From Kiritimatiellia bacterium (GTDB lineage Bacteria > Verrucomicrobiota > Kiritimatiellia > RFP12 > UBA1067): 5,461 nucleotides of DNA. The notes under the pieces were generated by a model. That model had not been told where the DNA came from and ran no database searches. It saw nothing but the letters and a program-made list of their open reading frames with translations. Positions 1 to 5,461 of the stretch are shown here, piece by piece; position 1 is the first letter of the stretch; each line of letters begins with the position of its first letter. Position numbers and translations under genes: made by a program. The stretch spans positions 1 to 5,461 of the forward strand of contig JAFPDR010000167.1 of the NCBI GenBank assembly GCA_017389885.1, read 5' to 3'.

Positions 1-1162
1 GTCCAGCGACGAGCGCGACGAGTCCGATGACGAAAGTCTTCGGCACGTTGCCCTTCGTGATGGGCAGCACGCACGGGAAGAGGTAGAACATCCCGGCAAG
101 GGACGCGAGCGGCAGGAACTTGTTGCCGGGGAGGAAGACCGAGAGGAAGAGGATGACGGGAATGAGAAGGATCGAGACGACGAGCGTCGTCGGGTGGCCG
201 ATCACGAGAGCGGGGCTCATGCCGATGTGGAATTGTTTGACGGTTTGACAGTTTGACGGTTTGACGGTTTGAGGGTTTGAATTCAGCTGTTTAGAAAGCT
301 TTTCCTGAACGGCCTGGCAGATGGGCTTGAGGCCCTCGATGAAGAGCGCCGTGATGCGCGGGATGAGCTCCATCACCGCGCCGACGGTGACGCCGAGCTT
401 GAGGATGGACGGAATCGAATCGACGACGCCCTTCCAGGAGTCGCACTTAAGCGCGCCGATTCCGCACCCGATTACGAGCCCGAGGAAAAGCGGCTCGCCG
501 AGGAGCCCGAACTTCTTCTTCATCCCCTCCGCGTCTATGTCGAGCCTCGAGAAGCCCGGGATGCGGTCGAGGAGCCAGCCGATCGCGACGGCGAACGGGG
601 TGAAGCTCTGGCAGAACGGCTGCGGGATCGAGATGCCGTCCATGTCCTTGTAGTAGGTCTGGAAGCTCTTCGCCGTGAAGTCCGCCATGCAGAGCGTGAT
701 CACGTAGAGCACTACCGCCGCGTAGAACGCCCACGCGAGCGAGCCCGTCGCGAAGAACACCATCGCGCCGAGGAACGCGAAGTGCCAGTAGTTCCAGAGG
801 TCGATGTTCACCGTGCGCGTAGTTCCGGTGACGAGCATCAGCACGTTCACGCCGAGGCACACGGGGATGATGAACGCGCCGACCGCGCAGGAGTACGCGA
901 CCGCCGCGGCCGCCGGCCAGCCGAGGTCGAAGAACGGGAGGTTCAGGTGGTAGAGCTCCGTCATCCCCTTGAGCGCCGGGCCGAGGTTGGACGTGAGAAG
1001 CGCCGTGACCACGCCAAGCCCGACGAAGCCGACGCCCACGAGAAGCCCCGACTTGAGCGCCTTGGAGAACTTGATTCCGATAAGCGTTCCGAGGATGGTG
1101 AATATCACGGGCATCATGACCGATGCGCCGAGTCCGATGACGTATGCGAATACCTCTTTCAT
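1..1162 (-). CDS. gatC: PTS galactitol-type transporter membrane subunit EIIC (partial, C-terminus off the window)
   Basis: This is the membrane channel subunit of a phosphotransferase-system sugar transporter of the galactitol (EIIC-GAT) family. Such subunits import a polyol or sugar while partner EIIA/EIIB proteins, not in this window, phosphorylate it. 387 codons are visible; family members have about 450 residues, so the last 60-80 are missing. The protein is very hydrophobic with many membrane segments. It matches my memory of E. coli GatC at residues 1-20 (MKEVFAYVIGLGASVMMPVI), in GVGFVGLG (43-50), GWP (81-83), TRTVNIDLWNYWH (115-127), KFGLLGEP (217-224), SPALVIGH (316-323) and PGNKFLPLASLA (345-356). 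The ATG at 1162 is chosen because this N-terminus aligns with the family and a promoter lies just upstream; no Shine-Dalgarno site is visible. Oddity: residues 295-309 are encoded entirely by an 8-base tandem repeat and look like an insertion in a loop. The true substrate is unknown; galactitol is only the family name. Confidence 0.93.
   Translation of the reverse strand, partial: MKEVFAYVIGLGASVMMPVIFTILGTLIGIKFSKALKSGLLVGVGFVGLGVVTALLTSNLGPALKGMTELYHLNLPFFDLGWPAAAAVAYSCAVGAFIIPVCLGVNVLMLVTGTTRTVNIDLWNYWHFAFLGAMVFFATGSLAWAFYAAVVLYVITLCMADFTAKSFQTYYKDMDGISIPQPFCQSFTPFAVAIGWLLDRIPGFSRLDIDAEGMKKKFGLLGEPLFLGLVIGCGIGALKCDSWKGVVDSIPSILKLGVTVGAVMELIPRITALFIEGLKPICQAVQEKLSKQLNSNPQTVKPSNCQTVKQFHIGMSPALVIGHPTTLVVSILLIPVILFLSVFLPGNKFLPLASLAGMFYLFPCVLPITKGNVPKTFVIGLVALVAG
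236..280 (-). repeat. 8-base tandem repeat inside gatC (unit TTTGACGG, 5.6 copies)
   Basis: On the plus strand the units are TTTGACGG, TTTGACAG, TTTGACGG, TTTGACGG, TTTGAGGG and a final TTTGA. That is five full copies plus five bases with only two substitutions. The 45 bases correspond exactly to gatC codons 295-309, read as SNPQTVKP followed by SNCQTVK, an 8-residue peptide period (3 units make 24 bases). The array lies between the segment ending in VQEKL and the conserved HIGMSPALVIGH segment. Compared with E. coli GatC as I recall it, this region carries about a dozen extra residues, so the repeat seems to have been inserted or expanded in a tolerant loop. Gain or loss of one unit would shift the reading frame. 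Confidence 0.95.
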
Positions 1163-1178
1163 GATGCTGCTATTCTAC

Positions 1179-1207
1179 AATATATCAGCCGCGCTGTCTA
1201 TTGTCAA
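1179..1207 (-). promoter_or_regulatory. Sigma70-type promoter for gatC
   Basis: Reading the minus strand, TTGACA (1207-1202) is followed by a 17-base spacer and TATATT (1184-1179). This is a perfect -35 box, ideal spacing and a near-consensus -10 box. Transcription should start about 6-7 bases after the -10 box, near 1172. This leaves a leader of only about 10 bases before the gatC ATG at 1162, with no Shine-Dalgarno motif. The promoter lies in the 78-base gap after the metallophosphoesterase stop codon, so gatC can be transcribed independently of the gene upstream. I see no obvious operator palindrome or terminator in the gap. Confidence 0.75.
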
Positions 1208-1240
1208 AATCGCAACCATCAATTATGAAATCGGAAACGC

Positions 1241-2746
1241 CTACTTTGCGGAAAACTCCATTCCGACGGACGATCCCGCGACGCCGAAGGAGTTGCGGGG
1301 GATGGCCTTTATGAGCAGAGCGCCCTTCGCCTGGAGGAGCCCGGCGTCGACCTGGAGCACGGTGGGCGAGTTGGCCTCCTTGGTGCCCGCGGACCTGTGG
1401 AACCCCGAGGCGAAGACGAATTTCCTGTCCGTTCCGCCGTCCTTTCCGGATATCTCCACGGCATAGTCGAAGACCCTTCCGGACCCCGCGCGGTTCGCGG
1501 CGGGGATCGTAACCTCGAGGACGCGGCGCTCCTCGGACTTGACGCTCCCGCCGCCGCGGTTCTTCCCCGTCGTCATGCGCGCGGCGAGCGCGGCCGCCGC
1601 GGGGAACTCCGGGGCGATGCTCACGGCCGCGCGAGGCGCGAAGGCGAACGGCATCGGCTTCTTCGCCGGAAGCGGGACGACCCAGTCGTCGCCGAGCTTG
1701 TCGCCGCTTTCGAAGTCGAGGCGCTCGAACACGATGCGGTCGTCGTAGACCTTGGCGAGCATGCCCTGGTGTCCGTCGTTCGTGGGCATGCGGCGCATTA
1801 CCTTCGCAGGATTCGCGGACGACGGCTTCCCCTCGTAGTTGTCGTTCTCGCGGGTGAAGGGATCGAGGTCCCCGAAGCTGAGGCCCGTGTAGCTCAGCGA
1901 GCCGACGTCGATGGCGGTGAACGAGCCCTGCCATATCGCCCTTTCGGACGAAAGAGTCGCGTGGGAATGTCCAGTCAGCGCGATTGCGTTCGGATACCGC
2001 GAAAGCGCCGCGGTGATGCGTCCGTCGTCGTGCCCCCAGAGCCACGGACCGTGGCAGGTGTCCTTCGGCGGCGGATGCTGGAGGTAGAAGAACGGCCTCG
2101 AGGGATCGATCGTGTCCCCGTTCTCCCTGAACCATCCAGGGGCCTGCGGCACGCCGGTCTCGTCATGCGCCTTGCACCAGTCGGCCGTCCAGTGCGCGCC
2201 GACGAAGGTGTACCCCCTCACCTCCTTGCGCCATACGGGCGCGTAATCCTCCCCGAACGCCTTCTTCCACGCTGCGGCGAGATCGGCGCGGATCGTGTGC
2301 GCGGCAAGGTCCTTGCCGAATATCTGCTTTGCTGCGTTTCCGTACTTGAATCCCTCCCAGTCGTGGTTTCCGTAGACGAAAAGCCTCTCGACGCGGCGTC
2401 CGTCAGGAGCCCTGTCGCCAGGGAACACCGAGCGCCAGATGCGTCCGACCGACTCGAGTTCCTCGACGAGCCCGTGGTCCGCGAGGTCACCGCTTATCGT
2501 CACTCCGTCCACTCCCCGGTCGCGGAACCACTCGAGCGCGCGGCGGAACCCTTCCTCGCCCTCGAACGAGTCCTTCCCGTTCTTGCGGACGAGCCTTATG
2601 TGGATGTCGCTTACGATGCCGAGCGTGAGCCTCGGGCCCGTCCCGCCGGAAATCAGACTGCAGCCTCCGAGTCCGCCCGCAAACATTCCCCAGCCCAGGA
2701 GGCCGGCCGCGCCCTTCGCAAACTCTCGCCTGTTCATGTCAGTCAT
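1241..2746 (-). CDS. Calcineurin-like metallophosphoesterase, probable Tat-exported lipoprotein
   Basis: A 501-residue protein with the metal-binding motifs of the calcineurin-like phosphoesterase fold: SDIH (46-49), GDLAD (86-90), GNHD (126-129), a lone His in YLQHPP (H224) and GHSH (259-262). These residues normally bind two metal ions and hydrolyse phosphate mono- or diesters; the substrate here cannot be told. The N-terminus has a twin arginine (NRREF, residues 5-9), a hydrophobic stretch and a lipobox-like LGGC with Cys29. Export by Tat and anchoring as a lipoprotein are therefore likely. After about residue 355 comes a C-terminal region of roughly 145 residues that I do not recognise; it may be a beta-sandwich accessory domain. 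The start could be ATG 2746 or ATG 2737; both keep the signal, and the first is given here. Neither has a clear Shine-Dalgarno site. An open frame runs further upstream to 2803 but lies inside the tRNA. The gene starts 8 bases after the tRNA-Pro 3' end and likely shares its promoter. Confidence 0.9.
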   Translation of the reverse strand: MTDMNRREFAKGAAGLLGWGMFAGGLGGCSLISGGTGPRLTLGIVSDIHIRLVRKNGKDSFEGEEGFRRALEWFRDRGVDGVTISGDLADHGLVEELESVGRIWRSVFPGDRAPDGRRVERLFVYGNHDWEGFKYGNAAKQIFGKDLAAHTIRADLAAAWKKAFGEDYAPVWRKEVRGYTFVGAHWTADWCKAHDETGVPQAPGWFRENGDTIDPSRPFFYLQHPPPKDTCHGPWLWGHDDGRITAALSRYPNAIALTGHSHATLSSERAIWQGSFTAIDVGSLSYTGLSFGDLDPFTRENDNYEGKPSSANPAKVMRRMPTNDGHQGMLAKVYDDRIVFERLDFESGDKLGDDWVVPLPAKKPMPFAFAPRAAVSIAPEFPAAAALAARMTTGKNRGGGSVKSEERRVLEVTIPAANRAGSGRVFDYAVEISGKDGGTDRKFVFASGFHRSAGTKEANSPTVLQVDAGLLQAKGALLIKAIPRNSFGVAGSSVGMEFSAK

Positions 2747-2754
2747 AGCCAGAA

Positions 2755-2831
2755 TGGTCGGAGCGGAGGGATTTGAACCCTCGACCTTTTGCTCCCGAAG
2801 CAAACGCGCTACCAGACTGCGCTACGCTCCG
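2755..2831 (-). tRNA. tRNA-Pro (anticodon CGG), CCA encoded
   Basis: A complete cloverleaf of 74 nt plus an encoded CCA. The acceptor stem CGGAGCG (2831-2825) pairs with CGCTCCG (2765-2759). The D stem is GCGC/GCGC with loop AGTCTGGTA. The anticodon stem TTTGC/GCAAA holds the loop TTCGGGA, with anticodon CGG at 2797-2795. The variable loop is AGGTC. The T stem GAGGG/CCCTC carries the loop TTCAAAT. The discriminator base is A (2758), followed by CCA (2757-2755). It decodes CCG proline codons, which are frequent in the neighbouring genes. A strong promoter lies just upstream, and a phosphoesterase gene follows 8 bases after the CCA, suggesting a joint transcript cut by tRNA processing enzymes. 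Confidence 0.97.
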
Positions 2832-2872
2832 ACAAATGGGAGAAATCGCCTAATTGGCGAAATTTGGTGAGT

Positions 2873-2901
2873 AGTATACTATTTCCTCCGCCGGATGTCA
2901 A
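2873..2901 (-). promoter_or_regulatory. Sigma70-type promoter for tRNA-Pro (and the phosphoesterase behind it)
   Basis: On the minus strand TTGACA (2901-2896), a 17-base spacer and TATACT (2878-2873) make a close-to-ideal housekeeping promoter. The -35 box and the spacer occupy the last codons of the FkbH-like gene (Ile-Asp-Ile-Arg-Arg-Arg-Lys-stop), and the -10 box begins at the first base after its TAG stop. The expected transcript start is near 2866, giving a tRNA 5' leader of about 35 bases to be removed by RNase P. The leader contains a small stem, TCGCC/GGCGA with a 5-base loop (2860-2846). Confidence 0.8.
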
Positions 2902-4252
2902 TAGGGCGGCGGTAGCGTATTTCGCCCGCGTCCGACCCGGCGACGGCGAAGCCGAGCCTGTCGAAGAGGTCGCGCGACGGGGCGTTCTTCGCAGTCCCAC
3001 GCCAGGCGGCGGAAAGCGTGCGCACCCCGCGCTCCGCGAGAATCTCCTCAAGCCCTTCCTCCAGCGCGAACTCGATGCGGCGGTTCATCGCGCGGCAGCT
3101 CATCACCCAGTCCTCGATCTCCGCCCTCTCGCCGTCGATCCTCGCGTGCGCGAACGCGACGAGCCCGAGGTCGCCGAAGCGGTCCGACGAGCGCAGGACC
3201 ACCACGAGCCGCGACGGATCCGCCGCGAACGCGCGGATCTCGCCCTCGCTGCGGCGCACGGTGAGCGCGTTCATCTGGTTCGACCTCTGCGACAGCTGCG
3301 CGACGCGCGCGAAGTCGCCTTCGGCGGCCGGACGCACCTCGTTGACGATTCCGAGCGAGCGGATGTAGTCCTCGTACGTCATACGCGAAGCCGCCTCGCG
3401 CCTCTTCGCCTCCGCGCGGTACATCTCCGCCCGCGCGCGGTCCTCGTCGGTCGCGGGACGCGGCGGAAAGAACACCGAGAGGTCCGGCGGAAACGGCGCG
3501 ACCGCGACCTCCGGACGCCCCGCGCGCATCTCCGCGCGGTTTCCCGCGTTGTCGTCGACGAAGACGAAGGCGTCGGTTCCGACGTTCAGCTCGCGCGCGA
3601 CGTCCGCGAGGTTCTCCGACTTCTCGTTCCAGTCTATGCGCATCGCCGCGAAGTCGTCCGCACGCAGCGCCATCCTCGGGTCCCCCCAGACCGGCGCGAC
3701 GTCTTCGGCATCGTTCTTCGACAGCGCGACGAGAAGCACGCCGCGCTCCTTCAGGGCGAGCGCCTCGCGCTGAAGCGCGGCGTCGGGCTCGATGCCCTCC
3801 ACGCCGACTTCCGAGACGACGCCCTTCCACAGCGTGTCGTCCAGGTCGAGCGCAAGGACCTTCTTCGGCGGAACGAGCAGCTTCCTGATCTCCGCGAGGG
3901 CGTCGATCGACCACGGCATCTTCGCAAGGGTCCACATCCGCTCGTCGTACGCCGCGTCGCCGAGATCGGAGAGGAGCGCGGAGAGGTCGGGCACTATGAC
4001 TGGGACGGACGGAAACGCCTCGGACAGCGCGGCGCGCGCGGATTCCACGAGCGCGGCGTCTGGACGCGGCGCGTGGCGCGCATCGAGGAGAATCGCAATG
4101 AGGTCCGGCGCGAACGCGACGAAGTCCGCCGGCGGATCGAGCGCCGCCTCGGCCCACGCGCCGAATCCGGGAGGGGTCCAGACCGAATGCCCCTCGCGCA
4201 GCATCCCCGCCAGCACCTCGACCGTGACGTTGGAAAGGACCGCAATCTTCAC
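2879..4252 (-). CDS. FkbH-like protein: HAD-IIIC phosphatase-fold domain plus GNAT-like C-terminal domain
   Basis: A 457-residue protein of the FkbH/HAD-IIIC family. Residues 1 to about 128 form the N-terminal domain typical of longer family members (KIAVLSNVTVEVL). Residues 130 to about 260 are the HAD domain: DLDDT (D136, D138) as motif I, S178 in ALSKN as motif II, K211 in NEKSENL as the likely motif III lysine, and VDD (D233, D234) as the acidic motif. Residues from about 300 onward resemble an acetyltransferase fold, with DRFGDLGLV (357-365) and DWVMSCR (381-387). Characterised FkbH proteins take glycerate from 1,3-bisphosphoglycerate and load it on an acyl carrier protein, but many relatives in surface-polysaccharide loci have other or unknown roles. 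The start is GTG at 4252: it overlaps the CoaB stop by 4 bases (GTGA), has GGAGG upstream, and the family similarity begins there. An in-frame extension to 4621 is a shadow of coaB. No carrier protein or polyketide gene is visible, so the substrate is open. Confidence 0.88.
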   Translation of the reverse strand: MKIAVLSNVTVEVLAGMLREGHSVWTPPGFGAWAEAALDPPADFVAFAPDLIAILLDARHAPRPDAALVESARAALSEAFPSVPVIVPDLSALLSDLGDAAYDERMWTLAKMPWSIDALAEIRKLLVPPKKVLALDLDDTLWKGVVSEVGVEGIEPDAALQREALALKERGVLLVALSKNDAEDVAPVWGDPRMALRADDFAAMRIDWNEKSENLADVARELNVGTDAFVFVDDNAGNRAEMRAGRPEVAVAPFPPDLSVFFPPRPATDEDRARAEMYRAEAKRREAASRMTYEDYIRSLGIVNEVRPAAEGDFARVAQLSQRSNQMNALTVRRSEGEIRAFAADPSRLVVVLRSSDRFGDLGLVAFAHARIDGERAEIEDWVMSCRAMNRRIEFALEEGLEEILAERGVRTLSAAWRGTAKNAPSRDLFDRLGFAVAGSDAGEIRYRRPIDIRRRK

Positions 4253-4968
4253 GTCGCCTCCATTGCGTGCGCAAAGCCCTCGCACTCCCGCACTATCCGC
4301 GTCGCGACGGCGGCCTTGGACATCAGCGGAAGGCGCTCCGCCGAGCCGTCCTTCCTGACGAGCGTCACGCGGTTGGTGTCCGTCCCGAACCCGGCGCCCT
4401 TCTGCGTCACGTCGTTCGCGACGATCATCTCGAGCCCCTTCTCGCGGCACTTGCGCCGCGCCTCCGAAAGGACGTCGTTCGTCTCGGCGGCGAATCCGAC
4501 GAATAGCGCGGAACGCGGTCCGCGCCTTTCGCGAAGGGAGAGGGTCCTGAGGATGTCGGGGTTGCGCACGAGCTTGAGCGTGCCGGACATCTGCCCCTTC
4601 TTGAGTTTCCTCGCCGCGCACTCCGCCGGACGCCAGTCGGCGACGGCGGCTGTAGCGACAAACACGGTCAACGGACCGCGGCTTCTCTTTCGCGAATGCC
4701 GGACGCCGCCCGCCGAATGTCGTCCAGCCAAGGCCTCCTCGGCGGCGGCGAGCATGTCGCGCGCGCTCGTGACGTCGACGCGCCGCACGCCCTTCGGCGT
4801 CTTAAGCGAAACGGGCCCCGCTACGAGCGTCACGTCGTGCCCGCGCCTCGCCGCCGCGCGCGCGACGGCGAAGCCCATCTTGCCGGTCGAGGGGTTGGAA
4901 AGGAACCTGACGGGGTCGAGGTGCTCGCGGGTCGGTCCCGCCGTTACGACGAACCGGAGGCGCTTCAT
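4249..4968 (-). CDS. coaB: Phosphopantothenate-cysteine ligase, stand-alone CoaB
   Basis: This 239-residue protein corresponds only to the C-terminal half of the usual bifunctional CoaBC (Dfp). CoaB joins cysteine to 4'-phosphopantothenate using a nucleotide triphosphate (CTP in the E. coli type) in cytosolic coenzyme A synthesis. Family motifs are clear: TAGPTREHLDPVRFLSN (9-25) with the conserved Asn25, STGKMGFAVA (27-36), AAVADWRP (107-114), KLKK (121-124) with the likely catalytic Lys121, NPDIL (136-140), GFAAETND (158-165) and ANDVT (184-188). The N-terminal flavoprotein decarboxylase domain (CoaC) is absent and is not encoded directly upstream, where an unrelated oxidoreductase ends. 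A basic, Gly/Arg-rich stretch at about 81-99 is longer than in E. coli as I recall it. ATG 4968 is chosen because it overlaps the upstream stop by 4 bases (ATGA) and begins shortly before the first motif; GTG 4989 is possible but less likely. The gene is coupled to the FkbH-like gene downstream. Confidence 0.9.
   Translation of the reverse strand: MKRLRFVVTAGPTREHLDPVRFLSNPSTGKMGFAVARAAARRGHDVTLVAGPVSLKTPKGVRRVDVTSARDMLAAAEEALAGRHSAGGVRHSRKRSRGPLTVFVATAAVADWRPAECAARKLKKGQMSGTLKLVRNPDILRTLSLRERRGPRSALFVGFAAETNDVLSEARRKCREKGLEMIVANDVTQKGAGFGTDTNRVTLVRKDGSAERLPLMSKAAVATRIVRECEGFAHAMEAT
4257..4261 (-). promoter_or_regulatory. Ribosome binding site GGAGG for the FkbH-like gene, inside coaB
   Basis: GGAGG (4261-4257) sits 4 bases before the GTG start at 4252 and is formed by the last coaB codons (Met-Glu-Ala-Thr-stop). 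It supports the GTG start over any upstream choice and suggests reinitiation by ribosomes finishing coaB. It is the only well-placed Shine-Dalgarno-like site among the starts in this window. Confidence 0.65.
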
Positions 4969-5461
4969 CCGCGGTAGTATTCCTCCCACCCGCGCCTCGG
5001 AGCCGGACCCTTGAGGAGCGTGTCGACATCAGCGTCGCCGATGGCGCGCTTCTTTTCGGGGTCGAACTTGAAGCCGCGGTTGAGGCGCTGGGCGATCACG
5101 CCGAGGCAGAAGATCTCGGAGAGCGGAGCGGCGACATGGAACGGACTCTTCGCCTCCTCCTCGCCCTTCACCGCGAGGAGGAAGTTGCGGTAGTGGTCGT
5201 TGTGCGCCTTCTCGAACCCGGGCACCTTCTCGTCCTGCGCGCCGCAGCGCACGAGCGTGGACGCGTGGGAGAGCCCCTGCCAGACGGTGCCGTCCGCGAG
5301 GTATATCTCCTTGCCGGGCTTGAGGGGCGGGTCGATGAGTCCGTCGTTCGCCGTCGACGCGGGGAAGAGCCCCTTGTTGTCGGCGTAGCGGAAGCCCTTC
5401 GGGAGGGCCGGACGGTTGTCGAGGCCTTCGTACCACTCGAGCGTCACGTCCCCGAATTTCA
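4965..5461 (-). CDS. Gfo/Idh/MocA family oxidoreductase, C-terminal part (5' end off the window)
   Basis: The last 164 residues of a larger protein; the frame stays open to the right edge, so the start and the NAD(P)-binding Rossmann domain lie outside. The visible part matches the C-terminal substrate-side domain of Gfo/Idh/MocA dehydrogenases common in planctomycete/verrucomicrobial-type bacteria. Recognisable pieces are FRYADNKGLFPAS, then NDHYRNFLLAVKG, the stretch AAPLSEIFCLGVIAQRLN, and the hallmark tail LLKGPAPRRGWEEYYRG. Members oxidise or epimerise sugars or their derivatives with a nicotinamide cofactor; many of this subtype carry a Tat signal, which cannot be checked here. A GTG at 5447 could be mistaken for a start, but in-frame codons continue upstream (KFGD before VTLEWYEG). 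The stop overlaps the coaB start by 4 bases (ATGA), so the gene is probably first or middle in the same operon. Confidence 0.85.
   Translation of the reverse strand, partial: KFGDVTLEWYEGLDNRPALPKGFRYADNKGLFPASTANDGLIDPPLKPGKEIYLADGTVWQGLSHASTLVRCGAQDEKVPGFEKAHNDHYRNFLLAVKGEEEAKSPFHVAAPLSEIFCLGVIAQRLNRGFKFDPEKKRAIGDADVDTLLKGPAPRRGWEEYYRG

Noticed and set aside
236..280. CRISPR-like array
   Set aside because: Units are 8 bases, directly adjacent without spacers, and lie inside a coding sequence.
447..860. Minus-strand open frame within gatC
   Set aside because: It is the wrong frame of gatC; the hydrophobic GatC frame matches the family throughout.
1397..2776. A 459-codon open frame on the plus strand opposite the phosphoesterase
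   Set aside because: It is Arg/Val/Glu-rich without recognisable motifs and lies antisense to a well-supported gene.
2747..2803. N-terminal extension of the phosphoesterase to 2803
   Set aside because: The extra residues (LREQKVEGSNPSAP) are a translation of the tRNA-Pro gene, and the real signal peptide starts at 2746 or 2737.
2846..2860. Terminator for the CoaB/FkbH operon
   Set aside because: The stem is only 5 pairs without a good U-run. It lies after the tRNA promoter start, where termination would block the tRNA; it is better seen as a small leader hairpin.
4253..4621. N-terminal extension of the FkbH-like protein to 4621
   Set aside because: The added residues are a highly charged, Arg-rich shadow of coaB. 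The GTG at 4252 has a ribosome binding site and matches the family start.
4969..4989. GTG start for coaB at 4989
   Set aside because: Possible, but the ATG at 4968 gives the ATGA overlap and a normal distance to the first motif. The GGAGG at 4986-4982 is 13 bases from the ATG, too far to decide.
2789..5014. A 741-codon open frame on the plus strand opposite the coaB/FkbH-like genes
   Set aside because: It is antisense to two genes with clear family motifs, is extremely rich in Arg, and also crosses the tRNA. It is a by-product of G/C-rich third codon positions.

Overview
All five protein genes and one tRNA in this 5.46 kb window lie on the minus strand. The DNA is GC-rich, with strong G/C preference at third codon positions, which opens long but meaningless reading frames on the plus strand. 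The window suggests an uncultured bacterium of the Planctomycetota-Verrucomicrobiota-Lentisphaerota/Kiritimatiellota type. The reasons are a Gfo/Idh/MocA oxidoreductase with the C-terminal end typical of those phyla, a Tat-type lipoprotein phosphoesterase, weak use of Shine-Dalgarno sites, and compact spacing. This placement is an inference from gene style, not a measured one.

In transcription order (right to left) the window opens with a tightly overlapping set. It holds the 3' part of a Gfo/Idh/MocA oxidoreductase (5461-4965), a stand-alone phosphopantothenate-cysteine ligase CoaB (4968-4249) and an FkbH-like HAD-phosphatase/acyltransferase-fold protein (4252-2879). Each neighbouring pair overlaps by 4 bases (ATGA, then GTGA), so they are almost certainly co-transcribed and translationally coupled. 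A near-consensus sigma70-type promoter begins inside the last codons of the FkbH-like gene (TTGACA, 17 bases, TATACT). It drives a complete tRNA-Pro(CGG) with encoded CCA (2831-2755).

Only 8 bases after the tRNA comes a calcineurin-type metallophosphoesterase with a twin-arginine/lipobox signal (2746-1241). It seems to have no promoter of its own and is probably co-transcribed with the tRNA. A second near-consensus promoter (TTGACA, 17 bases, TATATT) lies in the following 78-base gap. It reads into a galactitol-type PTS membrane subunit EIIC (GatC, from 1162 off the left edge), with a predicted 5' leader of only about 10 bases.

The most unusual structure is an 8-base tandem repeat (TTTGACGG, 5.6 copies, 236-280) lying wholly inside gatC. 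It is read in frame as 15 extra residues. Because 8 is not a multiple of 3, a change in copy number would switch the reading frame. I do not see a complete novel multi-gene system. The linkage of CoaB to an FkbH-like enzyme, the coding repeat in gatC and the tRNA-mRNA arrangement are the items most worth a second look.
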